This document shows, piece by piece, positions 1-9,636 of a stretch of 64,000 nucleotides of DNA (position 1 is its first letter; each line of letters opens with the position of its first letter). This stretch comes from Kineobactrum salinum (GTDB taxonomy: Bacteria > Pseudomonadota > Gammaproteobacteria > Pseudomonadales > Halieaceae). Location of the stretch: positions 3,348,001 through 3,412,000 of the forward strand of contig NZ_CP048711.1 of the NCBI RefSeq assembly GCF_010669285.1. Direction: 5' to 3'. The notes under the pieces were generated by a model. It did not search any database and had not been told where the DNA came from. It was given only the letters and a program-made list of their open reading frames with translations. The translations under genes and the position numbers were made by a program.

Positions 1-1040
1 AATCCGGGTCAGGTTGGCGGCAAAGTCGGGCGTACAACCCTTGTAGTCATCCGGTTGCCCCGCCGCATCCTCAAAGGCCTGTGCCTGCCTGAAGTACATA
101 GCCAGGGTGGCATCGAGTATGGTGCCGCGAGACGCCATTTCGTCAAAGACCGCCACAATGCGAGGGTCGTCGGGATCGATCTGCTGATAGGCGGGGACGA
201 CTTTGTGCTGGTACTGTGCGGGCCGCTGGTCCGTGGCCTCGAACACCAGGCGACAGACATGCGATATCACGTCCACGCCGGCCGCGACCACCTCCCGTGG
301 CAGGGCGGGAAATACCATCGAATGTGCCCAGACCTTGATGTTCTGGCGGTGTGCTTCCGTGGCAATGCGTGTGACTTCTGCTGCAGGCAGATTGGCGTAG
401 ATCTTGATGGCGGAGGCGGAAGTGCCCCGGGCAAGCGCGACCGCCTGGACGATATCTGTGTCGGTGTCAATGGCCTGCATCCAGGGTACAGCGCCGGCTT
501 TGCCGCCCCGCGATGACGCCGCCGGACGGGGGTCGTCAAAGAAACTGGCACCGGCCATCAGTGCCGCGTAATGCACATCCGGTCCCTCCATCTGCTGCAA
601 ACGCGTATTGCGGGCCAGCCCGGCCAGGATCCGTACATCCCCGGCCATGTCGCGGACAGAGGTAATGCCACCATAGAGCTGGCGCCGCAGCAGCTCGTCG
701 GCCCTGTCCTCCTCCGGCGTCGTCGCCAGGTGGACGTGGCTGTCGATCAGGCCGGGCAGGGCAAATAGTCCGCTGGCGTCAATGATTTCCGTGCCCTGGT
801 CAGTGCCGATGTCGATTTCTGCCATCGGGGCAAGGGCCTGGATGCGGCCATCGACGACCAGCAGACCCATGTCCCGCTGAAGCGCTGCGCCGGTACCGTC
901 GATGATATTCAGGTAGGTGTAGAGTTGTGAGTCGGGAACTTCCGGAGCACCGTGGCTGGCGGAGATGCTCAGCGTCAAGGCACAGAGGAGGCCACACCAG
1001 GACCGCAGCCCTCCAGCGACAGCTAACCGGGGGCCTTCAA
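1..1040 (-). CDS. Secreted amidohydrolase, 3' part beyond window; one frameshift
   Basis: Metal-dependent amidohydrolase of the imidazolonepropionase/prolidase-like group. Visible residues are the HxH pair in SHVHLATT, a likely carboxylated Lys in SAIKIYAN, and His in VWAHSM and VISHVC. The C-terminal Asp lies beyond base 1. The main frame has no usable start. A TTG at 1040 has a GGAGG at good spacing and overlaps the stop of the upstream gene (TTGA overlap). That frame gives a start followed by a leucine-rich signal peptide only if one base is added to the G5 run at 1029-1033. I therefore read this as a translationally coupled, exported enzyme with a single-base break. Substrate unknown, probably a dipeptide or amide. 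Confidence 0.75.
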
Positions 1041-2011
1041 AAGTCGACCTCCGTCCCGAACGACTCTTGCGTGGCCTGTAGATAGAGATGGTGTGCCACG
1101 ACCAGATCCTGGGCCGCTACGCCGAGAGAGCGATAGATGGTGATCTCCTCGTCATTGCGGCGCCCCTCGATATCACCGTCGATGACCGCCCCGATTTCAC
1201 CGGCAATGTAGGATTCGTCGATAACGCCGCTGCCGACGCCGGTGGCGAGTTCGCCCGCCTGATCCCAGGCGGACAGGCTGGAATCGGTCAGGTAGCGGCA
1301 GCCTGGCAGTGCACCGGTCTCAATTTCCTGCCGGTCCCTGGTACAGGCGCCCACCAGGTTGATGTGCAGGCCGGGTTGCAGCATGCTGGCCTTCAGTACC
1401 GGGCTGGCCGAGGAGGTGACCGTACAGGCCACATCCGCTCCCGCCATGGCCGCGGCGATGTCGGTAAATCCGCGCAGCCGGGCAGCATGGCGGGGATTCA
1501 CCGTGGCGAAAAAGGCCTGCGACTGGTCTGGGTCACGAAAACAGACCCGGATCTCATCGAACGACCGCACGGTACACAAGGCGTCGATATGGGCGCGGGC
1601 CTGCTCGCCGGCACCAATGATCACCAGAATGCGCGCAGTGGCGCGGGCCAGCAGATCGGTCGCCAGGGCGCTGGCCGCGGCAGTCCTGCTGGCGGTGAGC
1701 TCGCCGGCATCCAGCAGGGCCAGGGGCTGGCCGTGGACGGCGTCGAACAATAACATGCAACCGCTGTGCGAAGAGTAATGACTGCCGCGATTGGCGGGCA
1801 TCATGTTGACCACCTTGATACCGAAGCATTCGGGCTCGGCGAGATACCCGGGCATCATGCCCATCATCCCGCCTGCGGGCATGCTCATGCCCCAGCGCAA
1901 CGGCTGCAGTGAATCTCCGGCACTGACTTGCCGCATCGCAGTTCTCATCAGCCCGATGGTGGTGCCCGGATCCAGCCGGGCTCTGAGCTGATGCTTGTTG
2001 AGGATGATCAC
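1037..2011 (-). CDS. Ornithine cyclodeaminase / mu-crystallin family protein
   Basis: About 324 residues, the usual family length. The family uses NAD(P)(H) for ornithine deamination-cyclisation, alanine dehydrogenation or reduction of pyrroline/piperideine carboxylates. Seen here: the middle segment ELTASRTAAASALA and the Rossmann motif IIGAGEQARAH. I prefer the GTG at 2011 (N-terminus starting VIILNKHQ), which has GGAG seven bases upstream and fits family length; an in-frame ATG at 2071 would add 20 residues unlike the family. It lies downstream of the LysR gene on the same strand and upstream of the amidohydrolase, suggesting hydrolysis followed by handling of the freed amino or imino acid. 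The exact reaction cannot be assigned. Confidence 0.88.
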   Translation of the reverse strand: MIILNKHQLRARLDPGTTIGLMRTAMRQVSAGDSLQPLRWGMSMPAGGMMGMMPGYLAEPECFGIKVVNMMPANRGSHYSSHSGCMLLFDAVHGQPLALLDAGELTASRTAAASALATDLLARATARILVIIGAGEQARAHIDALCTVRSFDEIRVCFRDPDQSQAFFATVNPRHAARLRGFTDIAAAMAGADVACTVTSSASPVLKASMLQPGLHINLVGACTRDRQEIETGALPGCRYLTDSSLSAWDQAGELATGVGSGVIDESYIAGEIGAVIDGDIEGRRNDEEITIYRSLGVAAQDLVVAHHLYLQATQESFGTEVDF

Positions 2012-2197
2012 TGACTGGCTCCACCAAAGCTGCAGGGGTGGAGTATTCGCAATCCCGTGGGGCAGGTCCAATACTGACTGTGTATTGAATTCATAGGCTG
2101 GAGGTATTGATGGGCAATAAAGGTGCCAGCGATTATCGGCGGGATCAGCGCTCCGGCAGCAACCGGGTGTCCAGGTGACAGGCCCACTGTGCCCGGC

Positions 2198-3109
2198 TCA
2201 ACCGTTCTGGAGCGCGCTGTAGTCAGCACAGGTGGTACGGAAACTGGCTGCTACTGGCGAACGGTTGTCGGCACTGCTGATCATGTGTACATCCACCCAG
2301 GCCGTTTCCTCCAGCGGCACGAAGCTTAGTTCGCCGCTCCAGGACGAAGACGTACAGGACGGTACCAGCGCGACGCCCACGCCAGCGGCCACATAGGCAA
2401 GCAGTACATCTGTCTGTTCGGACATGGCGACGATATCGGGCTGGAACCCGGCCTGCTTGCACTGGGCGACGATCTTGTCATAGTTGGACGGAAACAGGTG
2501 GCGCTGCAGTGTGACGAAGGGTTCGTGCCTGAGATCCGCGATCCGCACCGCCTCGCTCGAAGCCAGCGGATGGCTGTAGTTGACTGCCAGGCACAGCCGT
2601 TCGTGTACGATCAGATCAAACTCCACATGGTGGCTGCGGAAGCGTTCGGACATCGGTTGTACGGTAAGATCGACGAAACCCACGTCGATACGTCCATCCA
2701 GCAATGCTTCATACTGCTCATCGGATCGCATGATCGCGAATTCCAGCTTGATGGCGGGCTGCAACTGGTGGAACTTCCGGATCAGCGGGATGATCTCCCG
2801 CAAGATGGTCGATCCCATGTAACCGATAACCAGGGTATCGCCCTCTCCTCGGGCCGCCTTGCGCACTTCTACCACGGCCTGTCCCACCTGGTGCAGAATA
2901 GCTTCCACCCGTTTGTAGAACAGTTCACCCTCCGTGGTCAGTTCGACCTTGCGCTTGCTCCGATCGAACAGTTGTACACCCAGTTCATCCTCAAGGTTGT
3001 GGATCTGCTGGGTCAGGGGCGGTTGCGAAATGTTGAGCTTGCGCGCGGCCCTGCCGAAATGCAGGGTTTCGGCTACGGCTGAAAAATAGCGCAGGTGTCG
3101 AAGTTCCAT
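2198..3109 (-). CDS. LysR-family transcriptional regulator
   Basis: 303 residues. An N-terminal winged helix-turn-helix (residues 1-60; starts MELRHLRYFSAVAE, recognition region ARKLNISQPPLTQQI) is followed by a LysR substrate-binding domain (about 90-300). The overall look is of the BenM/CatR-like branch. It is divergent from the aspartate kinase and upstream of the cyclodeaminase-family gene on the same strand, so it may regulate either side. The effector is unknown. Confidence 0.93.
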   Translation of the reverse strand: MELRHLRYFSAVAETLHFGRAARKLNISQPPLTQQIHNLEDELGVQLFDRSKRKVELTTEGELFYKRVEAILHQVGQAVVEVRKAARGEGDTLVIGYMGSTILREIIPLIRKFHQLQPAIKLEFAIMRSDEQYEALLDGRIDVGFVDLTVQPMSERFRSHHVEFDLIVHERLCLAVNYSHPLASSEAVRIADLRHEPFVTLQRHLFPSNYDKIVAQCKQAGFQPDIVAMSEQTDVLLAYVAAGVGVALVPSCTSSSWSGELSFVPLEETAWVDVHMISSADNRSPVAASFRTTCADYSALQNG

Positions 3110-3330
3110 TGGCTACCGGTCATTGTCACTTGTCGCGGAACCCGCCTTGATTGCCTTCCCGGACCATGGCTGTTGCGACCAGTTCCGGGCTGCGGCCCTG
3201 ATTGTAGGCGGGGCATGGCAAGCAACTGTAATCGATCCGGTGGCCTCTGTCTCTCGCCGGCTTGGCGAATCCCGCAACTGATCGTAGTATGCGACGCAAC
3301 GGACAACCAGCTTGGAGCGGAGTGGCGGCA
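3110..3330. promoter_or_regulatory. Divergent intergenic region, LysR gene / aspartate kinase
   Basis: 221 bases between the LysR start and the preferred aspartate kinase start. LysR proteins commonly bind such divergent regions. I could not pick out a convincing operator or promoter hexamers by eye. Confidence 0.4.
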
Positions 3331-4698
3331 GTGACGCAAGGCAATCACAACAGTGAACAAGCGGTGCAGGAGGCTGTGCCGCGAATTGTATGCAAGTTCG
3401 GTGGCTCCAGCGTGGCCGGCGCGGCGCAGTTGCGCAAGGTGCGGGCCATCATTGAGGCTGATCCGCGCCGGCAGATTATCGTACCGTCGGCGCCGGGAAA
3501 ACGTGATGCCGGGGATACCAAGATCACGGATCTGCTCTATCTTTGCCATCACGCGGCCAGCGTAGGTACGGATTTCTCCCGTCCTTTTGCCCAGATAGTG
3601 GAGCGGTTTACAGGTATAGAGCGCGATCTGGACATGGTGCCGATGATAGGCGAAGCCCTGGAGCGATTACAGGCAGAGCTCGAGCGTGGGGTAAGCGCAG
3701 ACTATGCTGCCTCCCGCGGCGAGCACTTCTGTGGCCTGCTGCTGGCGGCGTGGCTGGATGCAGACTTCGTCGAGCCGGCGGATTACATCGTCATAGGGGC
3801 CAATGGCCTGGTGGATGCGCAGACCTGGACGCTGCTGGGCGAGCGCCTCGCGGACCCGCACAAGCGCTATGTCATCCCGGGGTTCTACGGCCGCGATGCG
3901 GAGGGGCGGGTGCGGACCTTCTCGCGCGGTGGCTCGGACGTCAGCGGCGCGGTGGCCGCGCGGGCGGCGCGGGCGGAGCTGTATGAAAACTGGACAGATG
4001 TATCGGGATTGCTGATGGCTGACCCGCGCATCGTCGATCACCCTCTCCCGATGGAGGAGGTCACTTACGCCGAAATACGCGAATTGGCCTATATGGGAGC
4101 CAGCGTATTGCACGAGGAGGCGATGGCGCCGGTGCGGGAGGTGGGTATTCCGGTCCAGATCCGCAACACCAATGATCCCGGCCATCCCGGCACTCGCATT
4201 GTCGCCGAACTGTCGCCCGAGATCGTGCTGAACACACAGATCGCCGGAGTGGCGGGCAAGACAAGTTTTGCGATGATTACCATCGGCAAACACCTGATGA
4301 ACCGTGAGGTGGGGTTTGTCTACCGTTTGCTGGGGGTGTTGGAACACAACGGTATCCCGTTTGAACACTGCCCCTCCAGTATCGACAGTGTCAGTGTGGT
4401 TCTGGAGGCGCGCTGGCTGGAGGGACGGGTCGAGCAAATACTGGACGAGATTCGGCGTACGCTGGAACCCGACGAGATCGATTATGTGCCCAGTATTGCA
4501 TTGATTGCGATAGTCGGCGAGGAGATGGCCCGCACGCCCGGAATTGCAGCCAGGGTATTCACGGCCCTGGCTGGCGAGAGTATCAACGTGCGTCTGATCA
4601 ACCAGGGCGCTTCCGAATTGAACATCATCGTCGGGGTTGCTCCGGAAGACTATCCGCAGGCATTGCGGGCCCTCTACGGCGCCTTTGTCCGGCAGTGA
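3331..4698 (+). CDS. Aspartate kinase, monofunctional, with C-terminal ACT domains
   Basis: Phosphorylates L-aspartate at the entry to Lys/Thr/Met/diaminopimelate synthesis, cytoplasmic. The ATP-site motif KFGGSS is near the N-terminus, SAPGKR follows, and the substrate region includes FSRGGSDVSGA. The last 150 or so residues form paired ACT domains (ESINVRLINQGASELNI), implying amino acid feedback. The GTG at 3331 has GGAG/GGAG upstream and gives 455 residues; an in-frame ATG at 3262 would add 23 unconserved residues. The N-terminal lobe, with PSAPGKRDAGDTKITDLL, reminds me of the class seen in Firmicutes and Bacteroidetes more than the usual proteobacterial LysC. Convergent with the M20 peptidase, 12 bases apart. 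Confidence 0.9.
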   Translation: MTQGNHNSEQAVQEAVPRIVCKFGGSSVAGAAQLRKVRAIIEADPRRQIIVPSAPGKRDAGDTKITDLLYLCHHAASVGTDFSRPFAQIVERFTGIERDLDMVPMIGEALERLQAELERGVSADYAASRGEHFCGLLLAAWLDADFVEPADYIVIGANGLVDAQTWTLLGERLADPHKRYVIPGFYGRDAEGRVRTFSRGGSDVSGAVAARAARAELYENWTDVSGLLMADPRIVDHPLPMEEVTYAEIRELAYMGASVLHEEAMAPVREVGIPVQIRNTNDPGHPGTRIVAELSPEIVLNTQIAGVAGKTSFAMITIGKHLMNREVGFVYRLLGVLEHNGIPFEHCPSSIDSVSVVLEARWLEGRVEQILDEIRRTLEPDEIDYVPSIALIAIVGEEMARTPGIAARVFTALAGESINVRLINQGASELNIIVGVAPEDYPQALRALYGAFVRQ

Positions 4699-4710
4699 TC
4701 CCGGCGCGGC

Positions 4711-6017
4711 TCAGGGCTTTGCCAACCGGTACAGCAGGACGGCCGCTCTTTTTGCCTGCAGGGGAAGCGATTCCAGGTTCCCCTTTTCTTCAACGGTATG
4801 GCCTTCGCTGCCACTCATGCCAAGGCCGTCAATGGCCATTTCCACATGGTCGGCGGCAAAAGACACATCTGCAGCACCCGCCCGCAGCGGATTGACGGCC
4901 TGCACTGCGCCGAAACCAAGATCTTCGCTGACCCGGGAATACAGCGCCAGCAGCTTCCTGTTGCCGTCTGTCGGTGCCATCGGGGGATAGCCGTCCTCGA
5001 ACTCGATAGTGGCGCTGGTGTGGGGATGATTGTCGGCTACGATCTGCTGCATTCGTTGCCGGGCGCGCAGCAACTGCTCGCGCGAGACTGCGCGGAGGTC
5101 GCCATTCACGAACGCGGACTCGGCCACCACATTGCTTTTGCCGAAAGCGGTGCCGCTGTTGTCGGCTGCGTTGTCGGTGACTGTGGTACCGCCGACAATG
5201 CGGCCCGGATTGAAGGTCAGGTATTGCTCGCCCCGTAGCGTCTCGTCAGCCTGAAAGCTGTGCAGAATGCGCGCGGCCTCGAAAATGGCGCCGGGACCGA
5301 TGTCTTCACGGAAGACTTGGGATGAATGTGAAGGCTTGCCTGTGGTCCGCAGCGTCCAGTCGCTGGCGCCTCTGCGGGAAATATTGGCGGTCCGGTAGTC
5401 GCCATCGCCATTTTCAAAGCCGATCGCAATATCCGCATGCGCGGCGGCATCCACCAGTGCCTTTTTCGACAGGTTCAGCGGGTGGCCGCTCAACTCCTCG
5501 TCGCCGGTGAGTACCACGGTCAGATCCAGCTGATCCAGCGCGTCCACGGCCCGCAGTGCCGCCAGCGCCTGCAGCATGATCACATTCCCGCCCTTCATGT
5601 CCGCAATTCCGGGCCCGGTTGCGAGGGTATCATCCAGCATCGCGAACCTCTGGAACGGGCTGTCCGGTTCGAACACGGTATCCAGGTGGCCGATCAGCAG
5701 TATTTTGGGCCCGGCGTCCGCACCTGCGTAGCGGGCCACCAGGTGCCCGGCGCGCTGGAACCCGGCTCCATCCTGCCACTCGGTTTCAAAGCCCAGTGCT
5801 TCAAACTCTGCCCGGAACAGTTCTCCCGTCTTGCGCACGCCTTCCAGGTTCATCGTGCCACTGTTGATATTGACGCTCTCGGCCAGCAACTTCAGGGCCC
5901 GGGATTGGTGGCGTCGATGAATTCCAGCATCCGCTTTTCGGCCGCGGAAATTCCGGCCTGGGCGGAGGCGCACAGGACGCCCAGCATCAGTACCACTGTT
6001 TGAAAATATCTGCGCAT
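4711..6017 (-). CDS. Secreted M20-family metallopeptidase, one frameshift
   Basis: Zinc exopeptidase of the carboxypeptidase G2/ArgE/DapE group. Motifs: HLDTVF (first metal ligand and neighbouring Asp), GIADMKGG, GDEELSG (catalytic and metal acidic residues), and a dimerisation domain around HSSQVFREDIGPGA. The true start is the ATG at 6017, encoding a signal peptide (MRRYFQTVVLMLGVLCASAQA). That frame runs into a stop near 5892, and the mature domain continues in another frame. Adding one base to the C/G run at about 5898-5903 joins them into a 435-residue protein reading DATNPRALKLLAES. It starts four bases after the DUF2721 stop, so the two are probably co-transcribed. Likely trims peptides or N-acyl amino acids in the periplasm. 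Confidence 0.87.
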
Positions 6018-6021
6018 AAGT

Positions 6022-6471
6022 CTACTCCTCCATGAACTCCTGTCCCGCAACCAACAACCGCGTGGCGAGTTGCACCTCGCGGATAAGCAGCAGCAGGGCA
6101 ATGATCAGCAACAGCATGGACAACACGAAGGTGACCATCACAAAGTTGGCCATGTGCAGAGACCAGAAATCCCCGACAAAAAGCCCGACGACCACGATAC
6201 AGACCATCAGGCCGGATGCGGTACACATGCCGATGGACCAGTTGATGATATGCACCCTGCGCCACAGCGTACGCAATTCGTGATTGGCCCGGCCCAGCCT
6301 GGCCTCGTCGCTGAGCGTGTTGACCCGCCGCTCGATAATGCGGGCCCGGTCGACAATGCGGCCGAGACGGCCGGACATCACGTTGAGGAAGCCGGCTATC
6401 CCCGCCAGCAGAAATACCGGTGCAACGGCGATCTGTATGATGCTGGCCAGAGCAGTAATCGAATCGTCCAA
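6022..6471 (-). CDS. DUF2721 family membrane protein
   Basis: Small inner-membrane protein of unknown function. Three hydrophobic segments: one at the N-terminus (IIQIAVAPVFLLAGIAGFL), then a basic amphipathic stretch rich in Arg (GRLGRIVDRARIIERR), then two close to each other in the second half. The TTG at 6471 has GGAG upstream and begins at the usual family position (MDDSITALAS); an earlier in-frame TTG at 6516 would add 15 residues. It precedes the M20 peptidase by four bases. Confidence 0.75.
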   Translation of the reverse strand: MDDSITALASIIQIAVAPVFLLAGIAGFLNVMSGRLGRIVDRARIIERRVNTLSDEARLGRANHELRTLWRRVHIINWSIGMCTASGLMVCIVVVGLFVGDFWSLHMANFVMVTFVLSMLLLIIALLLLIREVQLATRLLVAGQEFMEE

Positions 6472-6528
6472 ATGCGCGCAGCTCCAGTTGCCGGAAAAAG
6501 CACCAGTTTGCGGCAATTATCCCGGACT

Positions 6529-6836
6529 GGCAAACATTCGCCAACGGCAGATCGGTCCTGGATCCTGGTGGATTGCTGTTTTATGGTTTCGCAGAAGATT
6601 TGACCACAGGTGCCGGGTCTTCGTGCGGAAGGTCAACACTTCGACCGCCGAGCCATCACCCGGGGTGCGGTGTTCAAGACACGCCGTGAATCCATCCATG
6701 GAGGCTCGTATGCGAAATCCATGTCGCATACGGTCTTGAACACCGCACCCCGGCCGATGTCTCTACCTTGGTAGCCAACCATGGGGCCGCAACGCAGTGT
6801 CTCCCAGGATTGATCTGCCCTCGGCGAATGTTTGCC
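6529..6836. repeat. Nested inverted repeats, extragenic palindromic element
   Basis: Two nested inverted repeats lie between divergent gene ends. The outer arms at 6529-6562 and 6803-6836 match at most of 34 positions in inverted orientation. The inner arms at 6660-6680 and 6733-6753 are a perfect 21-base inverted repeat. Between the inner arms sit a CCATGG palindrome and a small TATGCG/CGCATA repeat. Translation of the inner arms gives the peptide VLNTAPR, which I recall as a recurrent spurious product of extragenic repeats in marine gammaproteobacteria. A related phrase (TGGTAGCCAACC) occurs at about 6769 and 6838. No transposase is present. Confidence 0.7.
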
Positions 6837-6885
6837 CTGGTAGCCAACCTGAGGGACAGCAAGGATCGCGCTGTCCGGTTGCCTG

Positions 6886-8397
6886 TCAGGCCGGCTTGTC
6901 AACGTGCCTGCCGGCCAGCGGTTGCGTTGCCGGTCCGTGGATCACCTCGCCGTTCAGGTCGAAGCGTGAGCCGTGACAGGGGCAATCCCAGGTCCGGTCG
7001 GTTTCGTTCCAGCCCACCAGGCAGCCGAGATGGGGACAGACCGCCGACACCGCGTGGAGAGCGCCGCCGGTATCGCGGTACACGGCGGTGTTGTGGCCGT
7101 CGATTTTCATGATGGCGGCCTCGCCACTGGCCAGCTCCTCGCAGGAGCCGGGTTTGCGCGACAGGTAGCCGCCGACCAGGTGGCTGGCGATTTCCGCGCT
7201 CTCTTTCAGAAATTCCCGGCCACCCGCGACGGGCTTCACCCGCTTCGCGTCAAACAGTTCCAGCCAGCGGTGGTCTTGTCCGGTGGCGAGGTCGGCCAGG
7301 ATCATTGCCGCGGCGGTTCCGTTGCTGATGCCCCAGGCCGCAAAGCCGGTGGCGACCAGATAGCTGCCGCCGATGGAGGAGGACCAGCCGACATAGGGGG
7401 CGCTGTCCACCGAGGCATAGTCCTCGTTGATCCAGCGGTGTTCGACTGGACCGGTGGCGAAGTGGGTACCGAGCCAGTGCTCGAGGTCCTGCATACAATG
7501 CCGCTCTTGTTCGGTATCGCCGGGCTTGAAGCGGCCGCCGGATGCGATGGCATACACCTCGCCGGCGGCATTGCGGTGGGTTCTAAGCGAGTGTCGTGGC
7601 TGCTCTACGCTGACATACATGCCATCGGGTACCTGGCTGAGCCGGGCTGCTATCACGGGCTCGGCATGGGGAAAGGCCCGGGTGTAGTAGCCGCCGACTG
7701 TGCCCAGCGGCAGATGGGTCGCCATCACCACGTGGCGAGCCTTGACGCTGCCCTGCGCAGTCTCGACCCGGGTCGGTTCCCAGCCGGTCACCCGGCTGTT
7801 TTGAAAGACATGGCAGCCCTCGCCAGGGATGGTCTGTGCCAGGCCGCTAAGGTACTTGACCGGATGCAACTGGGCCTGCTGATCGAAGCGCAGGGCGGCG
7901 AGCACATCGAAGGGCAGGTCGGTGGTGTGGCTCAGCGACGATGGCAGGCCCAGCAGGCGGGTGATATCGGCCTCTTTCTCCAGCGCCGCCACATGCGCTT
8001 CCTCGCAGGTATAGACCCAGGCGGGACGAGCCTCGACATCGCAATCGATGCCGTGGCGCGCGATCAGGCCGAGGATGGTGCGCAGACCGCTTTCCTGGGC
8101 TTCGGCATAGAGTCCGGCACAGTGGCGTCCGAACTTCTGCTCCAGGACCTGGTAAGTCAGCCCGTGCTGGGAGGTGACCTTGGCGGTGGATTTGCCGGTG
8201 GCCTGGCGGCCTGGGCGGCCGGCCTCAATGAGCGCCACGGTCTGGCCCTTGTTCTTGAGCATCCGTGCGGTGGTAACCCCGACGATGCCGGCGCCGACAA
8301 TGGCGATGTCGACTTCGATATCGCCGGCCAGGGTGGGAAAATTGGGTGATGCGGCGGTGGCATTCCAATAGCCATCGTTCTGCTCAGTCTTGGCCAT
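6886..8397 (-). CDS. FAD-dependent oxidoreductase with C-terminal Rieske domain
   Basis: 503 residues. N-terminal D-amino-acid-oxidase-type FAD domain: dinucleotide motif VAIVGAGIVG-like (DIAIVGAGIVGVTTA) and VALIEAGRPGRQATGKSTAK. C-terminal Rieske [2Fe-2S] domain with CPHLGC and CPCHGS, about 20 residues apart. This two-domain layout is found in many bacteria; the oxidised amine or amino acid substrate is unknown. The start at 8397 (MAKTEQNDG) has AGGAGA at good spacing; an upstream in-frame ATG at 8454 lacks support. The gene stands alone between repeats and a DUF72 remnant. Cytoplasmic, no signal peptide. Confidence 0.9.
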   Translation of the reverse strand: MAKTEQNDGYWNATAASPNFPTLAGDIEVDIAIVGAGIVGVTTARMLKNKGQTVALIEAGRPGRQATGKSTAKVTSQHGLTYQVLEQKFGRHCAGLYAEAQESGLRTILGLIARHGIDCDVEARPAWVYTCEEAHVAALEKEADITRLLGLPSSLSHTTDLPFDVLAALRFDQQAQLHPVKYLSGLAQTIPGEGCHVFQNSRVTGWEPTRVETAQGSVKARHVVMATHLPLGTVGGYYTRAFPHAEPVIAARLSQVPDGMYVSVEQPRHSLRTHRNAAGEVYAIASGGRFKPGDTEQERHCMQDLEHWLGTHFATGPVEHRWINEDYASVDSAPYVGWSSSIGGSYLVATGFAAWGISNGTAAAMILADLATGQDHRWLELFDAKRVKPVAGGREFLKESAEIASHLVGGYLSRKPGSCEELASGEAAIMKIDGHNTAVYRDTGGALHAVSAVCPHLGCLVGWNETDRTWDCPCHGSRFDLNGEVIHGPATQPLAGRHVDKPA

Positions 8398-8475
8398 TGC
8401 GTATTCTCCTGTGCATGGCAGGCAGTTGCTGTCGGACGGGCCGGTGCCGGGCAACCGGTTCGCCCCGCTGCCAAT

Positions 8476-8779
8476 TCATAGTGGATTGTCTTCGTCGGGC
8501 ACTTCACCCGGTTTCAGCGGAAGCGAATCGGTCCATTTGAGTTTGCGCAGCAATTGGCGGGCATCAAAGGGTGCACAGACCTTCACATCGTTATCGAAAT
8601 AACAGTACACATCACGGGATTTGCGCTTGGCTGCGTGTCTGGCACTGATGCGGCGGGCATCGGCCGACTCGCTGCCCTCGCTCCATGCCTGGATGCGGCG
8701 GCTCCAGCGATCCAGCGCGTCGTTCGAGTAGCCGCTTTTGTACAGCTCTTTGTCGCCGTGTCGACCATGCAGAAATTAT
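8476..8779 (-). pseudogene. C-terminal remnant of a DUF72 (YecE-like) protein
   Basis: An open frame without a start codon encodes about 100 residues matching the end of DUF72 proteins: HGDKELYKSGYSNDAL, then YCYFDNDVKVCAPFDAR, ending EVPDEDNPL. An in-frame TAA stands just before the homologous part at about 8771, and nothing upstream resembles the missing 150 or so N-terminal residues. I call it a truncated, non-functional copy. DUF72 proteins have a TIM-barrel fold and unknown function. Confidence 0.7.
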
Positions 8780-8960
8780 AGACTCTGTCAGTGACTGCCG
8801 CCGGGGAAATTGCAGTCCGTGAGCATCGTATCCGGCCTCCTGCTCTGCCGGCATTTACTGGGGGACTTTTCTCAGGAACTTGGTCATCTCTCCCTGGCCA
8901 GTTCCGTCCGGTTGACAACGACCCGGCGCCAGGAAGAGGTCGCACTGGAGTAGCCGCCGG

Positions 8961-9488
8961 CTAGCGGTTCAGCGGCCAGTGCTGCAGCGCCCGATAGCTG
9001 ACTCCCTGCCTCCCTTGCAGGGTTTCGAACAGGGTGAAGTGCTGATAGTGCACGTCGATCCGGGGCGCCACCACCGGGGCGGGCGGTGGTTCTGCGCAAG
9101 ATCGAAACAGTGTCACGTGCGGTACAAACAGTTTCCGCTGCCGTCTTGCGCCAGCGGGCCCAGCGAGATTCTGCAATTTCACGGCCAGGCGGGCCAATTC
9201 CAGCTGTGGTTGCTCCGGTCCCAACCAGTAGATCCGCTGTTTCTGCCAGTATCCGGCTTGATCCAGCACCAGGCGGCCAGCACCGACAGTATACCCGGAT
9301 GCCCATTGATCAACTGCCTGTGTCAGGGTTTCCAGGTGGCGATGGTCCACCTCGCCGACAAACGCCAGGGTGAGGTGGAAATTGTCGGCAGGCACTGGCT
9401 GTCCGTGAGCGAGACCATAGCGGTCCCGCCAGTCGGCGACTGCCCGTTTGGTATCCGAATCCAGTTCAAGGCCAAAAAATACGCACAT
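8961..9488 (-). CDS. thpR: RNA 2',3'-cyclic phosphodiesterase (LigT/ThpR family)
   Basis: 175 residues from the ATG at 9488 (MCVFFGLELDSD). The 2H phosphoesterase signature is complete: HLTLAFVG from His38 and HVTLFRSC in the second half. The family hydrolyses 2',3'-cyclic phosphates on RNA ends to 2'-phosphates. Cytoplasmic. An in-frame ATG at 9584 would add 32 residues unlike the family. Divergent from the acylphosphatase gene with 148 bases between. Confidence 0.9.
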   Translation of the reverse strand: MCVFFGLELDSDTKRAVADWRDRYGLAHGQPVPADNFHLTLAFVGEVDHRHLETLTQAVDQWASGYTVGAGRLVLDQAGYWQKQRIYWLGPEQPQLELARLAVKLQNLAGPAGARRQRKLFVPHVTLFRSCAEPPPAPVVAPRIDVHYQHFTLFETLQGRQGVSYRALQHWPLNR

Positions 9489-9636
9489 GGATAGATTTCT
9501 CCGCCGGGACAGGCAACCGGGTCGCAGCCCCGTGGTCCCGACTATACCGGCCTCTCGGGGAGGGGGCCACCCGGAGCAGGCCACCCGGAGCAGCCGCGCA
9601 CTCGCCAGGACTTCGGCTACCGGCTATGCTTGAACA

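Noticed and set aside
6973-8349. 458-codon open frame on the plus strand opposite the FAD-Rieske gene
   Set aside because: Antisense shadow of a high-GC gene; its translation shows no domain, while the minus strand encodes a full FAD and Rieske protein.
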